From contig JAZNFZ010000071.1 of NCBI GenBank assembly GCA_045576195.1, positions 38,522 through 102,521 of the forward strand: DNA of 64,000 nt, given 5' to 3'. The translations under genes were made by a program, and so were the position numbers. Under the pieces are notes generated by a model. The model was not told the DNA's origin, made no database searches, and saw nothing but the letters and a program-made list of their open reading frames with translations. Of this stretch, positions 10,201 through 16,477 are shown piece after piece. Origin of the DNA: Firm-07 sp045576195 (GTDB lineage: Bacteria; Bacillota; Clostridia; Oscillospirales; CAG-272). Numbering within the stretch: position 1 is the stretch's first letter; each line of letters starts with the position of its first letter.

Positions 10201-10433
10201 AGAAGATCAGTGACGGTAGTGATGAGATCATTGATTCGATCCGTCAGGGCCATATCGCTTATGTGTTGAATACGCGTGACATCGGCTCAGGCGGTCAGGC
10301 TTCCGACGGTGCGGAGATCCGCATGGCTGCAACCGAAAACAATGTTACCATCTTTACCGCAATGGATACGGTTCGCGTGCTGCTTGACGTTTTGGAAGAA
10401 ACCACGCTTCGCGTGTCGACCATTGATTCTTAA
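7260..10433 (+). CDS. carB: carbamoyl-phosphate synthase large subunit
   Basis: Makes carbamoyl phosphate from bicarbonate, ammonia and two ATP. The 1057 residues hold the usual duplicated layout: first ATP-grasp half (starting with the phosphate-binding strand near residue 14, GSGPIVIGQ), an oligomerisation region, the second half (GAGPIRIGQGVEFDYS near residue 555) and the C-terminal MGS-like regulatory domain. GCGGAGG lies 8 nt before ATG 7260. Oddity: the glutaminase subunit gene carA is absent from this operon and the window, so ammonia delivery must depend on a carA elsewhere, which is inferred only. Spacing to pyrK is 21 nt. Confidence 0.95.
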   Translation: MAKRTDLKKILIIGSGPIVIGQAAEFDYAGTQACLALKEEGYEVVLCNSNPATIMTDTTIADKVYMEPLTLEFVARILRYERPDAILPGIGGQTGLNLAMQLEKKGVLKECRVELLGTSSESIERAEDRELFKELCQSIGEPVIPSEITYSIEEAKEAAERIGYPVVLRPAFTLGGTGGGFAYNEEELTEIGLNAFKLSPVHQVLIEKSVKGYKEIEFEVMRDGNDHAITICGMENVDPVGVHTGDSIVVAPILTLSEAEKKKLNDSAIKIIRELKIEGGCNVQFALHPTSGEYYLIEVNPRVSRSSALASKASGYPIARVTAKIAVGMSLEEIKIANTTAAFEPSLDYIISKLPRFPFDKFTSASNLLGTQMKATGEVMGIGSTLEEALLKGIRSLEIGVNHLYHSKFDNMSKEEMLEYIKLFHSDNLFAIAELLYHGVSVEEIHQITEITPYFLEAIKNIIDMEEKLRVNVFDFELLKAAKRMGFSDKYVARMWKTTELEVCRFRKERGLSPAFRMVDTCHTNAYIPYFYSSYTGENDSKLTEKKKVVVLGAGPIRIGQGVEFDYSTVHAVQTIKRAGYEAIIINNNPETVSTDYTTADKLYFEPLTPEDVMNIIDFEKPEGVIASLGGQTAINLAQPLMERGVKIIGTDCAAIDRAENRDAFEKLLRDLDIPQPKGHAVTRIEDGIKAAAEIGYPVLVRPSFVLGGRAMQIVGNEEQLRHYLKTAVEIDEDKPVLVDKYIQGKEVEVDAICDGRDVFVPGIMELVERTGVHSGDSISVYPSFSISDKVKGIILQYAKKLGLGIGIVGLFNIQFIVDEKEDVYIIEVNPRSSRTVPFLSKATGYSLADIATEVILGKSLKEQGIFDIYPAEKNRWYVKVPVFSFNKLRGLDAYLSPEMKSTGEAIGYDDKLNRALYKALQAGGTHLQNYGTVLATIADKDKEEALPLIRRFYNLGFNIEATEGTAKFLKQNGIRTRVLKKISDGSDEIIDSIRQGHIAYVLNTRDIGSGGQASDGAEIRMAATENNVTIFTAMDTVRVLLDVLEETTLRVSTIDS

Positions 10434-10454
10434 TAAAACCGAAAAGGAGAAGCT

Positions 10455-11189
10455 ATGAAGCAGGGTTTTTTTGAGATCCTTACAAACGAAGCTCTTACAC
10501 AAGATGTCTTTCGTATGGTGCTGAAGGGCGATACCTCTGCCATAACTGCATCGGGGCAATTTGTGAACATCAAGCTGAACGGCTTTTTCCTGCGCCGCCC
10601 GATCTCGGTGTGTGATTGTACCGATGGCGAGCTTACCATCATCTATAAGGTGGTGGGAGAGGGAACTCTGCAGATGAGCAAAATGCAAATAGGCGAAGTT
10701 CTTGATGTTTTAACAGGGCTCGGCAACGGCTACGACACCAAAATGTCGGGCGAAGCCCCTCTGCTGCTTGGCGGCGGTGTCGGCGTTCCTCCGCTTTATA
10801 TGCTTGCCAAGCAATTGATCGCGCAGGGCAAGCGGGTTTCGGTGATTCTTGGCTTTAACAAAAAAAGCGAGGTCTTTTACGAAAAGGAGTTTCGTTCGCT
10901 GGGCGCGGATGTGACCGTTACCACGGTGGATGGCTCTTATGGCGTGCGCGGCTTTGTCACCGATGCGCTCCCCGCCTCGTATTCCTATTTTTACACCTGC
11001 GGCCCCGAGCCGATGCTGAAGGCGGTATATCGCGCCACCACTACGCAGGGTGAGCTCAGCTTTGAGGAGCGTATGGGCTGCGGCTTTGGTGCCTGCATGG
11101 GCTGCTCCTGCAAAACGTTGACGGGCTACAAGCGCATTTGCAAGGATGGCCCCGTTATGAAGAAGGAGGAGATCTTATGGGAAAATTAA
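10455..11189 (+). CDS. pyrK: dihydroorotate dehydrogenase B, electron-transfer subunit
   Basis: FAD and [2Fe-2S] subunit that passes electrons from PyrD to NAD. The 244-residue protein has a ferredoxin-reductase-like N-terminal FAD domain (LRRPISV near residue 42), an NAD-binding Gly-rich loop (LLGGGVGVPP near residue 103) and the C-terminal iron-sulfur cysteines in CGFGACMGCSC. Its last 13 nt overlap pyrD in another frame, so the two subunits are probably translationally coupled. The ribosome binding site is AAAAGGAG at 10442-10449. Confidence 0.94.
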   Translation: MKQGFFEILTNEALTQDVFRMVLKGDTSAITASGQFVNIKLNGFFLRRPISVCDCTDGELTIIYKVVGEGTLQMSKMQIGEVLDVLTGLGNGYDTKMSGEAPLLLGGGVGVPPLYMLAKQLIAQGKRVSVILGFNKKSEVFYEKEFRSLGADVTVTTVDGSYGVRGFVTDALPASYSYFYTCGPEPMLKAVYRATTTQGELSFEERMGCGFGACMGCSCKTLTGYKRICKDGPVMKKEEILWEN

Positions 11190-12088
11190 GTGTAACCCTT
11201 TGCGGCATTGAGCTTGATAATCCCGTGATCCCCGCCAGCGGCACATTTGGCTACGGATATGAGTTTGCGGAGCTTTATGACATCAACGAGCTTGGCACCT
11301 TTTCCTTCAAGGGCACAACAAGGGAGCCTCGTTTCGGAAATCCCACTCCTCGTATTGCGGAGTGCTATGCGGGGATGATCAATGCCGTAGGACTTCAGAA
11401 CCCCGGTGTTGACAAGGTGATCTCCGAGGAGCTTCCCAAAATGGCAAAATGCTTTCACAAGCCCGTTATGGCAAATGTCAGCGGCTTTTCGGTAGAGGAT
11501 TATGCCTATACCTGCGAGCGCTTGGATGCCTGCGAGCAGGTGGGGTGGCTTGAGGTCAATGTCAGCTGCCCCAATGTGCACGGCGGCGGAATGAGCTTTG
11601 GCACCTCTCCCGAGGCTGCTGCCGAGGTGACCGCTGCAGTGAAAAAGATAACCAAAAAGCCCGTGATCATCAAGCTCTCGCCCAACGTGACCGACATCGT
11701 TTCCATCGCCAAGGCGTGTGAGGCGGCGGGTGCGGACGGCATCAGCCTGATCAACACGATGCTTGGCATGAGAATTGATCTGAAGAGCCGTCGACCCGTG
11801 ATCGCCAACAAAATGGGAGGCTTCTCCGGCCCTGCCATTTTCCCCGTGGCGGTGCGGATGGTCTATCAGGTCGCACACGCGGTGAAGATCCCCGTTGTGG
11901 GAATGGGCGGCGTTTCAACGGCTGAAAATGTAATTGAGATGATGCTGGCAGGCGCTACCGCCGTGGAGATTGGAGCGGCAAACCTTGTGGATCCCTTTGC
12001 CAGCCGCGATATCGTGCGCGAGCTGCCAAGGGTAATGGAGCGTTACGGCATAAAAACACTGCGTGAAATCATAGGAGGATGTAACTGA
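11177..12088 (+). CDS. pyrD: dihydroorotate dehydrogenase B, catalytic subunit (class 1B)
   Basis: Oxidises dihydroorotate to orotate with FMN; pairs with PyrK, which marks it as the NAD-dependent class 1B enzyme. From ATG 11177 it has 303 residues and begins MGKLSVTLCGIELDNPVIPA. The catalytic cysteine lies in NVSCPNVHGGG, where class 1B enzymes carry it. GAAGGAGGAGATCTT gives a good ribosome binding site. The frame is open upstream into pyrK, but no earlier start is credible. Its stop overlaps the pyrF start by one base. Confidence 0.94.
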   Translation: MGKLSVTLCGIELDNPVIPASGTFGYGYEFAELYDINELGTFSFKGTTREPRFGNPTPRIAECYAGMINAVGLQNPGVDKVISEELPKMAKCFHKPVMANVSGFSVEDYAYTCERLDACEQVGWLEVNVSCPNVHGGGMSFGTSPEAAAEVTAAVKKITKKPVIIKLSPNVTDIVSIAKACEAAGADGISLINTMLGMRIDLKSRRPVIANKMGGFSGPAIFPVAVRMVYQVAHAVKIPVVGMGGVSTAENVIEMMLAGATAVEIGAANLVDPFASRDIVRELPRVMERYGIKTLREIIGGCN

Positions 12089-12786
12089 TGGGAAGGGACG
12101 TTATTATTGCTTGCGATTTTGACAGCAAGGAAAAGGTATTTGGCTTTTTGGATCTCTTTACCGAGGAAAAGCCCTTTGTCAAGATCGGTATGGAGCTTTA
12201 CTATGCCGAGGGACCTGAAATTGTGAAGGAGATCAAGCGTCGCGGACATAAGATCTTTCTTGATCTGAAGCTGCACGACATTCCCAACACCGTGAAAAAG
12301 TCCATGGCGGTGCTCTCGCGCCTTGATGTGGATATGACCAACCTGCACGCCGCAGGAACGGGACGTATGATGGAGGCTGCGATCGAGGGACTGACCAGAC
12401 CTGACGGCACCCGCCCTATGCTCATCGCCGTGACTCAGCTTACCTCTACCGATGAGGAAACGATGAAGGCGGACCTGCTGATCAACGAGCCGATTGACAA
12501 GGTAGTGATGCATTATGCTGCCAATGCCAAAAAATCGGGACTTGACGGCGTGGTTTGCTCGCCCCTTGAAGCAGGCAAGGTGCATGACACCTGCGGCAAG
12601 GATTTTGTGACGGTGACCCCCGGTGTGCGCTTTGCCGACGGTGATATCGGCGACCAGAAGCGCGTGATGACCCCTGCCGCCGCCAAGGAGATCGGCTCGG
12701 ATTACATTGTGGTGGGCAGACCCATCACTGCCGCAGAGGATCCTGTGGCTGCTTATCGCCGTTGCGTGGCAGAATTTGTCGGTTGA
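12088..12786 (+). CDS. pyrF: orotidine-5'-phosphate decarboxylase
   Basis: Last step to UMP. The 232-residue protein has the catalytic signature DLKLHDIPNTV near residue 65, with the Lys-Asp network of type 1 OMP decarboxylase, and a phosphate-binding VVGRPIT near the C-terminus. AGGAGG at 12073-12078 precedes the ATG. It overlaps pyrD by 1 nt and is followed after 21 nt by pyrE. Confidence 0.95.
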   Translation: MGRDVIIACDFDSKEKVFGFLDLFTEEKPFVKIGMELYYAEGPEIVKEIKRRGHKIFLDLKLHDIPNTVKKSMAVLSRLDVDMTNLHAAGTGRMMEAAIEGLTRPDGTRPMLIAVTQLTSTDEETMKADLLINEPIDKVVMHYAANAKKSGLDGVVCSPLEAGKVHDTCGKDFVTVTPGVRFADGDIGDQKRVMTPAAAKEIGSDYIVVGRPITAAEDPVAAYRRCVAEFVG

Positions 12787-12807
12787 CCGATCGGAAGGAG
12801 AATGAGG

Positions 12808-13464
12808 ATGGAAAGCTATAAGAGAGAGTTTATTGAGTTCCTGCAGAGCGCAGGCGTGCTGAAGTTTGGAGATTTTACCGCAAAGTCGGGTCGCAAGATC
12901 CCGTATTTCATCAATGCGGGTATGATCAAGACAGGTGACGATATCGCCAAACTCGGTGAATTTTATGCAAAGGCTTATTTTGAAAAGCTCGGCGCCAAAA
13001 AGGCAGTTTTATACGGTCCTGCATATAAGGGCATCTCGCTTGCCGTTTCTGCGGCAGTCGCGCTTTCAAAAAATGACCTTAATATTCCGTTCTTTTTCAA
13101 CCGTAAGGAGGTAAAGGATCACGGCGAGGGCGGTGTGTTTGTCGGTTATGTACCCACGGCAGGTGAGGAGATCGTCATCATTGAGGATGTGATCACCGCA
13201 GGCACAGCGATCCGTGAGAGCATGGAGATTCTTTCCCACCTTGAGGGCACAAAGGTGGCCGCTACTTTTATTATGGTAGACCGTAAGGAAAAGGGGCAGA
13301 CCGACAAGGGTGCCATGCAGGAGATCGAGGAGCAGTTTGGTTTTCCTGTGTACTCTATCGTCGATGTGTATGACATCATCGAGTATTTAGAGGAAGACCC
13401 CACAAACGCAGAAAATGTCACGCGGATTAAGAACTATCTTGCGATCAACGGCGCGAAGAACTGA
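12808..13464 (+). CDS. pyrE: orotate phosphoribosyltransferase
   Basis: Joins orotate and PRPP to give OMP. The PRPP-binding signature IVIIEDVITAGTA lies near residues 122-134. Two in-frame ATGs exist, at 12802 and 12808; GGAAGGAG ends at 12800, so only 12808 has workable spacing (218 residues). Its place between pyrF and pyrB fits the operon. Confidence 0.94.
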   Translation: MESYKREFIEFLQSAGVLKFGDFTAKSGRKIPYFINAGMIKTGDDIAKLGEFYAKAYFEKLGAKKAVLYGPAYKGISLAVSAAVALSKNDLNIPFFFNRKEVKDHGEGGVFVGYVPTAGEEIVIIEDVITAGTAIRESMEILSHLEGTKVAATFIMVDRKEKGQTDKGAMQEIEEQFGFPVYSIVDVYDIIEYLEEDPTNAENVTRIKNYLAINGAKN

Positions 13465-13494
13465 TTTTTATAAAAGAGAGAGGATAAAAGGGAA

Positions 13495-14589
13495 ATGAGA
13501 AGCGTAATTGACATTCTTGATCTTTCGGTAGCCGAAATAAATGAGCTTTTGGAAACGGCAAACGATATGATTGCCAATCCCCAAAAATATGCCGAGGTTT
13601 GTCGCGGCAAAAAGCTCGCCACGCTTTTCTTTGAGCCCTCCACCCGTACAAGACTCAGCTTTGAGGCCGCCATGTACGAGCTTGGTGGCAATGTGATCGG
13701 CTTTTCCGAGGCCTCCAGCACCTCTGCCTCCAAGGGAGAGAGCATTGCTGATACTGTGCGCGTGATCAGCTGCTATGCGGATATTATTGCGATGCGCCAT
13801 CCCAAGGAAGGCGCTCCGCTGGTGGCTGCCAGAAATGCCAGCATCCCCGTGATCAACGCGGGTGACGGCGGGCATTTTCATCCCACCCAGACCCTCACCG
13901 ATCTTTTGACCATCAAAAGAGAAAAGGGCCGTCTTGATCATCTGACCATCGGCTTTTGCGGTGACCTGAAGTTTGGCAGGACCGTGCATTCCCTGATCGC
14001 CGCGCTTTCCCGTTATACCGGCATCCGCATCGTGCTGATCTCGCCTGAGGAGCTGAGGCTGCCGGGATACGTGATGCACGGCGTGGTGGAGGAAAACAAG
14101 ATGGAATATGTGGAGACCTCCGATCTTGAGTCGGTGATGCCCACGCTTGACATCTTGTATATGACGCGAGTGCAGCAGGAGCGCTTTGCCAGCGTGGAGG
14201 ACTACCTTCGTCTGCGCGACAGCTATATTCTCACCCCCGAGAAGCTGACTCTTGCCAAGAGTGATCTTTGCATTCTGCATCCGCTGCCCCGTGTCAATGA
14301 GATCAGCGTAAAGGTAGACAATGATCCTCGCGCCTGCTACTTCAAGCAGGTGAAAAACGGGAAATATATCCGTATGGCGCTGATCCTGAAGCTTCTCCGC
14401 GAGGCGGAGCAGGAGCATAGAGCCGCAGAGCCCGAGGGAGAGTTGATCGTCAATCAGCTGCATTGCAGCAATCCCAGATGCATCACCACCACCGAGCAGG
14501 AGCTGGACCAGATCTTCCGTGTGGTGGATCGCGAGCATAAGATCTGCCGTTGCATCTATTGTGAAAGCAAGACCGCGCTCCCTGATTAA
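13495..14589 (+). CDS. pyrB: aspartate carbamoyltransferase with C-terminal PyrI-type zinc domain
   Basis: Condenses carbamoyl phosphate and aspartate, the second step of the pathway. Residues 1-305 are a complete catalytic chain: STRTRLSF at 49-56, HPTQ near 129 and HPLPR at 262-266. Residues 320-360 are not part of PyrB: they match the zinc-binding domain of the regulatory chain PyrI, with C324-x4-C329 and C353-x2-C356 followed by Glu, as in CPNSNC and KCKYCE of E. coli PyrI. The nucleotide-binding allosteric domain of PyrI is missing, and no pyrI gene follows. The enzyme should therefore keep the zinc module but lack CTP/ATP control by the usual site (inference). Last gene of the operon; a strong terminator follows. 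Confidence 0.93.
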   Translation: MRSVIDILDLSVAEINELLETANDMIANPQKYAEVCRGKKLATLFFEPSTRTRLSFEAAMYELGGNVIGFSEASSTSASKGESIADTVRVISCYADIIAMRHPKEGAPLVAARNASIPVINAGDGGHFHPTQTLTDLLTIKREKGRLDHLTIGFCGDLKFGRTVHSLIAALSRYTGIRIVLISPEELRLPGYVMHGVVEENKMEYVETSDLESVMPTLDILYMTRVQQERFASVEDYLRLRDSYILTPEKLTLAKSDLCILHPLPRVNEISVKVDNDPRACYFKQVKNGKYIRMALILKLLREAEQEHRAAEPEGELIVNQLHCSNPRCITTTEQELDQIFRVVDREHKICRCIYCESKTALPD

Positions 14590-14600
14590 AAAGTGTTAAA

Positions 14601-14637
14601 AAAACTCCTTGCCGCGCGGCAAGGAGTTTTTTTATTC
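14601..14637 (+). terminator. bidirectional terminator between pyrB and the 14632 gene
   Basis: A perfect 13-bp stem (14601-14613 with 14618-14630) closes a GCGC loop, with a T-run on the right and an A-run on the left, so it can serve both convergent transcripts. Confidence 0.9.
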
Positions 14638-15129
14638 AAGCAGGGAGGCAAGCGCTCTGCCTGCGCTTTCGGCTTGCCTTGCTTCCATCGCAAAATAATA
14701 CACGAGACTCCCGTTTTTTGCAACGGTCGCGTTCTTGAATTGGTCGATCTCACGGGCAAGGCTCTCCTCGGGATAGAGAGCCATCAAAGCCTCTCTTGAC
14801 TCGATCTCGCGGGCAAGATAAGCTCTGAGTTCATTTAAAAAGGCAGAGGCTTTACCCTCATTCTCCAGTAAAAAAACGCCAAATTCGGCACATCCTCTCT
14901 CGGCATCGGCAAAATAGATACACGCTCCGTCCCTTTTGAGGGGAGTTCCAAAATTGCTTTCCATATAATCCTGATCTGCCCTTGTAAAATCCGCATCCTC
15001 GCCCACAGCATGCCGAATAGCCGTTGCGGCCTCCTCACAGGAAAAGGTGGAGGGGCCTTTTTCTTTGTTGCAGGAGGGAAAAGAAAAAAGGAGCAGAAAA
15101 AGCAGGGTAAATGCAATATATTTTTTCAA
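14632..15129 (-). CDS. small lipoprotein, DUF4358-like
   Basis: Unknown function. 165 residues with a lipoprotein signal peptide: MKKY start, hydrophobic core, and SFPSC with the candidate lipidated Cys at residue 20. The mature part resembles DUF4358 proteins as I recall them (charged helices, one central FADAERG strand), at moderate certainty. It overlaps the upstream GDSL lipoprotein by 4 nt (ATGA), so the two are coupled. In other Clostridia DUF4358 genes often sit near MBOAT O-acyltransferase genes; none is present here. Confidence 0.75.
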   Translation of the reverse strand: MKKYIAFTLLFLLLFSFPSCNKEKGPSTFSCEEAATAIRHAVGEDADFTRADQDYMESNFGTPLKRDGACIYFADAERGCAEFGVFLLENEGKASAFLNELRAYLAREIESREALMALYPEESLAREIDQFKNATVAKNGSLVYYFAMEARQAESAGRALASLLE

Positions 15130-15839
15130 GTGTTTGCCTCCTTAATGGCAGATTCCAGCGAGCTGATATGGCTGAAAATCTTTTCGTATGCCGTCCTTGT
15201 CAGGTGTATGCCATCCTCGCTGAAGCAGAACTGCGGGCAGAGGTAACCACTTTCATCCCGAAGAATACGGTTGCTATCCAGATAAAAAAGCCCGCGGGAT
15301 GCGGCAATACTGCGGATCTCACTGTTGGCGGCATCCACCATTTCATTGGTGATCACCGTGCAGCACCTTGCTACGGGAAAGATGGATTGCAGGATCAGCT
15401 GGGTATTCGGCGAGGCGGACGTTATCTCGTTTAGCAGCTTTTCGTAATAAAAACGGAAGGTGGCGAGATCGTTACGGTAATAATAAACGCCGTAGTCTAT
15501 GCCGAGCGTGATGACAAGATAATGCGGCTTTACTCGCGCAGCCGCCTCGGCAATCGTCATCTCTTCGCTAAAATCGGGGCAGATGATTTTCGTGTAGGTG
15601 ATTTTGGAGTCGAGATTTAAATAGCGGCTGGCGGTTGCCCACACCTGCCTTGAATGCTCACCGTCCCGCAGAGGGGCGCGCTTGAGCATATGCGCGGTAG
15701 TGGAATCACCAAGGAAGGTGAGAGAATCAATAAAGCTCCGATCTTGCTCCTCACTGCGGGCGCTTGCCCCGGAGCACGCGGCGAGAAAGGTAAGGGAGAG
15801 AATGAGTAGTATACATAAAAAAATACGGTTGATCTGCAT
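15126..15839 (-). CDS. SGNH/GDSL-hydrolase-like lipoprotein
   Basis: Probable cell-surface esterase or O-acyl-modifying enzyme; substrate unknown. 237 residues. The lipobox LAAC ends at Cys22, LGDST (residues 43-47) carries the nucleophile serine of the GDS block, and DGIHLT near residue 208 supplies the Asp-x-x-His pair of block V. TLGIDYG may replace the usual GxND block III. AAGGAGG lies 6 nt before the ATG. The ribosome binding site and start codon sit in the loop of a terminator-like hairpin (15817-15873), which suggests attenuation between this gene and the upstream membrane protein gene. Confidence 0.82.
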   Translation of the reverse strand: MQINRIFLCILLILSLTFLAACSGASARSEEQDRSFIDSLTFLGDSTTAHMLKRAPLRDGEHSRQVWATASRYLNLDSKITYTKIICPDFSEEMTIAEAAARVKPHYLVITLGIDYGVYYYRNDLATFRFYYEKLLNEITSASPNTQLILQSIFPVARCCTVITNEMVDAANSEIRSIAASRGLFYLDSNRILRDESGYLCPQFCFSEDGIHLTRTAYEKIFSHISSLESAIKEANT

Positions 15840-15873
15840 GGAATACCTCCTTGCGGCTTCAACCGTATTTTTT
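15817..15873 (-). promoter_or_regulatory. terminator-like hairpin enclosing a start codon
   Basis: On the minus strand a perfect 15-bp stem (15859-15873 with 15818-15832) is followed by a U-run. Its 26-nt loop contains AAGGAGG and the ATG of the GDSL lipoprotein, and codons 3-7 lie in the 3' arm. It starts 4 nt after the stop of the DUF3021-like gene. It could be a leaky terminator opened by ribosomes loading on the lipoprotein start. Confidence 0.7.
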
Positions 15874-15877
15874 CCGT

Positions 15878-16306
15878 TTATTTGTTTTTATATACGCCAT
15901 TGTATTCCGATTCATCGCGCTGAACGCGTTTGATGCGCGCCTTGAAGACGAGAACTGCCCCCATGATGATGGCGTAGAGAATAGTCAGAGCCAAAAACAG
16001 GATCAATCCTTGCGAGCCTGCGGCGGCGGGATCACGGCCGGGCAAGTAAAGAAAGATCCAAGCACCGCCGACCGTGAGAAGAAAATGAAGCAGCACGCGC
16101 ATTCCGGGGCCGATGGGGGCGTGGCCGAAGATCACATTGGCGGTGGCAAAGCAAATGGCAAAGGGAAGAATAAAGATCAGCGAGCGGGGCTGGACACCGC
16201 GGCTCAGATCGGAATTGAGCGCCCAGTATAAAAACAAAATGAGAAAGGTGGCCGCCGTATAGTAGATGCAGGCGGCGGTAACGATTTTTTTAATGTATTT
16301 TTTCAT
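15878..16306 (-). CDS. small four-helix membrane protein, DUF3021-like
   Basis: 142 residues with four predicted transmembrane segments (about residues 8-30, 41-60, 68-88 and 98-122) and a short basic C-terminal tail. Layout and length recall the DUF3021 family of Gram-positive membrane proteins, which often accompany LytTR regulators; no LytTR gene is nearby, so the name is tentative. First gene of a three-gene minus-strand unit with a SigA-like promoter at 16339-16367. Confidence 0.65.
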   Translation of the reverse strand: MKKYIKKIVTAACIYYTAATFLILFLYWALNSDLSRGVQPRSLIFILPFAICFATANVIFGHAPIGPGMRVLLHFLLTVGGAWIFLYLPGRDPAAAGSQGLILFLALTILYAIIMGAVLVFKARIKRVQRDESEYNGVYKNK

Positions 16307-16338
16307 AGCAGGGAGATCCTTTTTTATAAGATAGCATT

Positions 16339-16367
16339 ATTTTAGCATAACAAGGGCAAAAAGGCAA
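16339..16367 (-). promoter_or_regulatory. SigA-type promoter for the 16306-14632 genes
   Basis: On the minus strand, TTGCCT (16362-16367) and TAAAAT (16339-16344) with a 17-nt spacer, about 33 nt before the ATG. Confidence 0.6.
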
Positions 16368-16406
16368 GGCTTTTTCCAAAATTAGTGGTACCGTGGGACG
16401 ATTTCA

Positions 16407-16435
16407 TTGACAGTGGAGATAAAAAGATGTATAAT
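16407..16435 (+). promoter_or_regulatory. SigA promoter for polA-malQ
   Basis: TTGACA at 16407-16412, 17-nt spacer, TATAAT at 16430-16435: a full consensus. It lies inside the upstream open part of the polA frame, which excludes the longer polA starts. Confidence 0.88.
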
Positions 16436-16477
16436 AGTATGGATAGAAGCCCGATCACAAAGAAAGGAATCGATGTG

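Noticed and set aside
13468..14538. 356-codon minus-strand frame opposite pyrB
   Set aside because: Shadow of pyrB; no promoter or ribosome binding site, no recognisable domain.
16385..16477. Longer polA N-terminus from the 16385 opening
   Set aside because: The consensus promoter (-35 at 16407, -10 at 16430) lies within this stretch, so those codons are not transcribed; homology starts at 16478.
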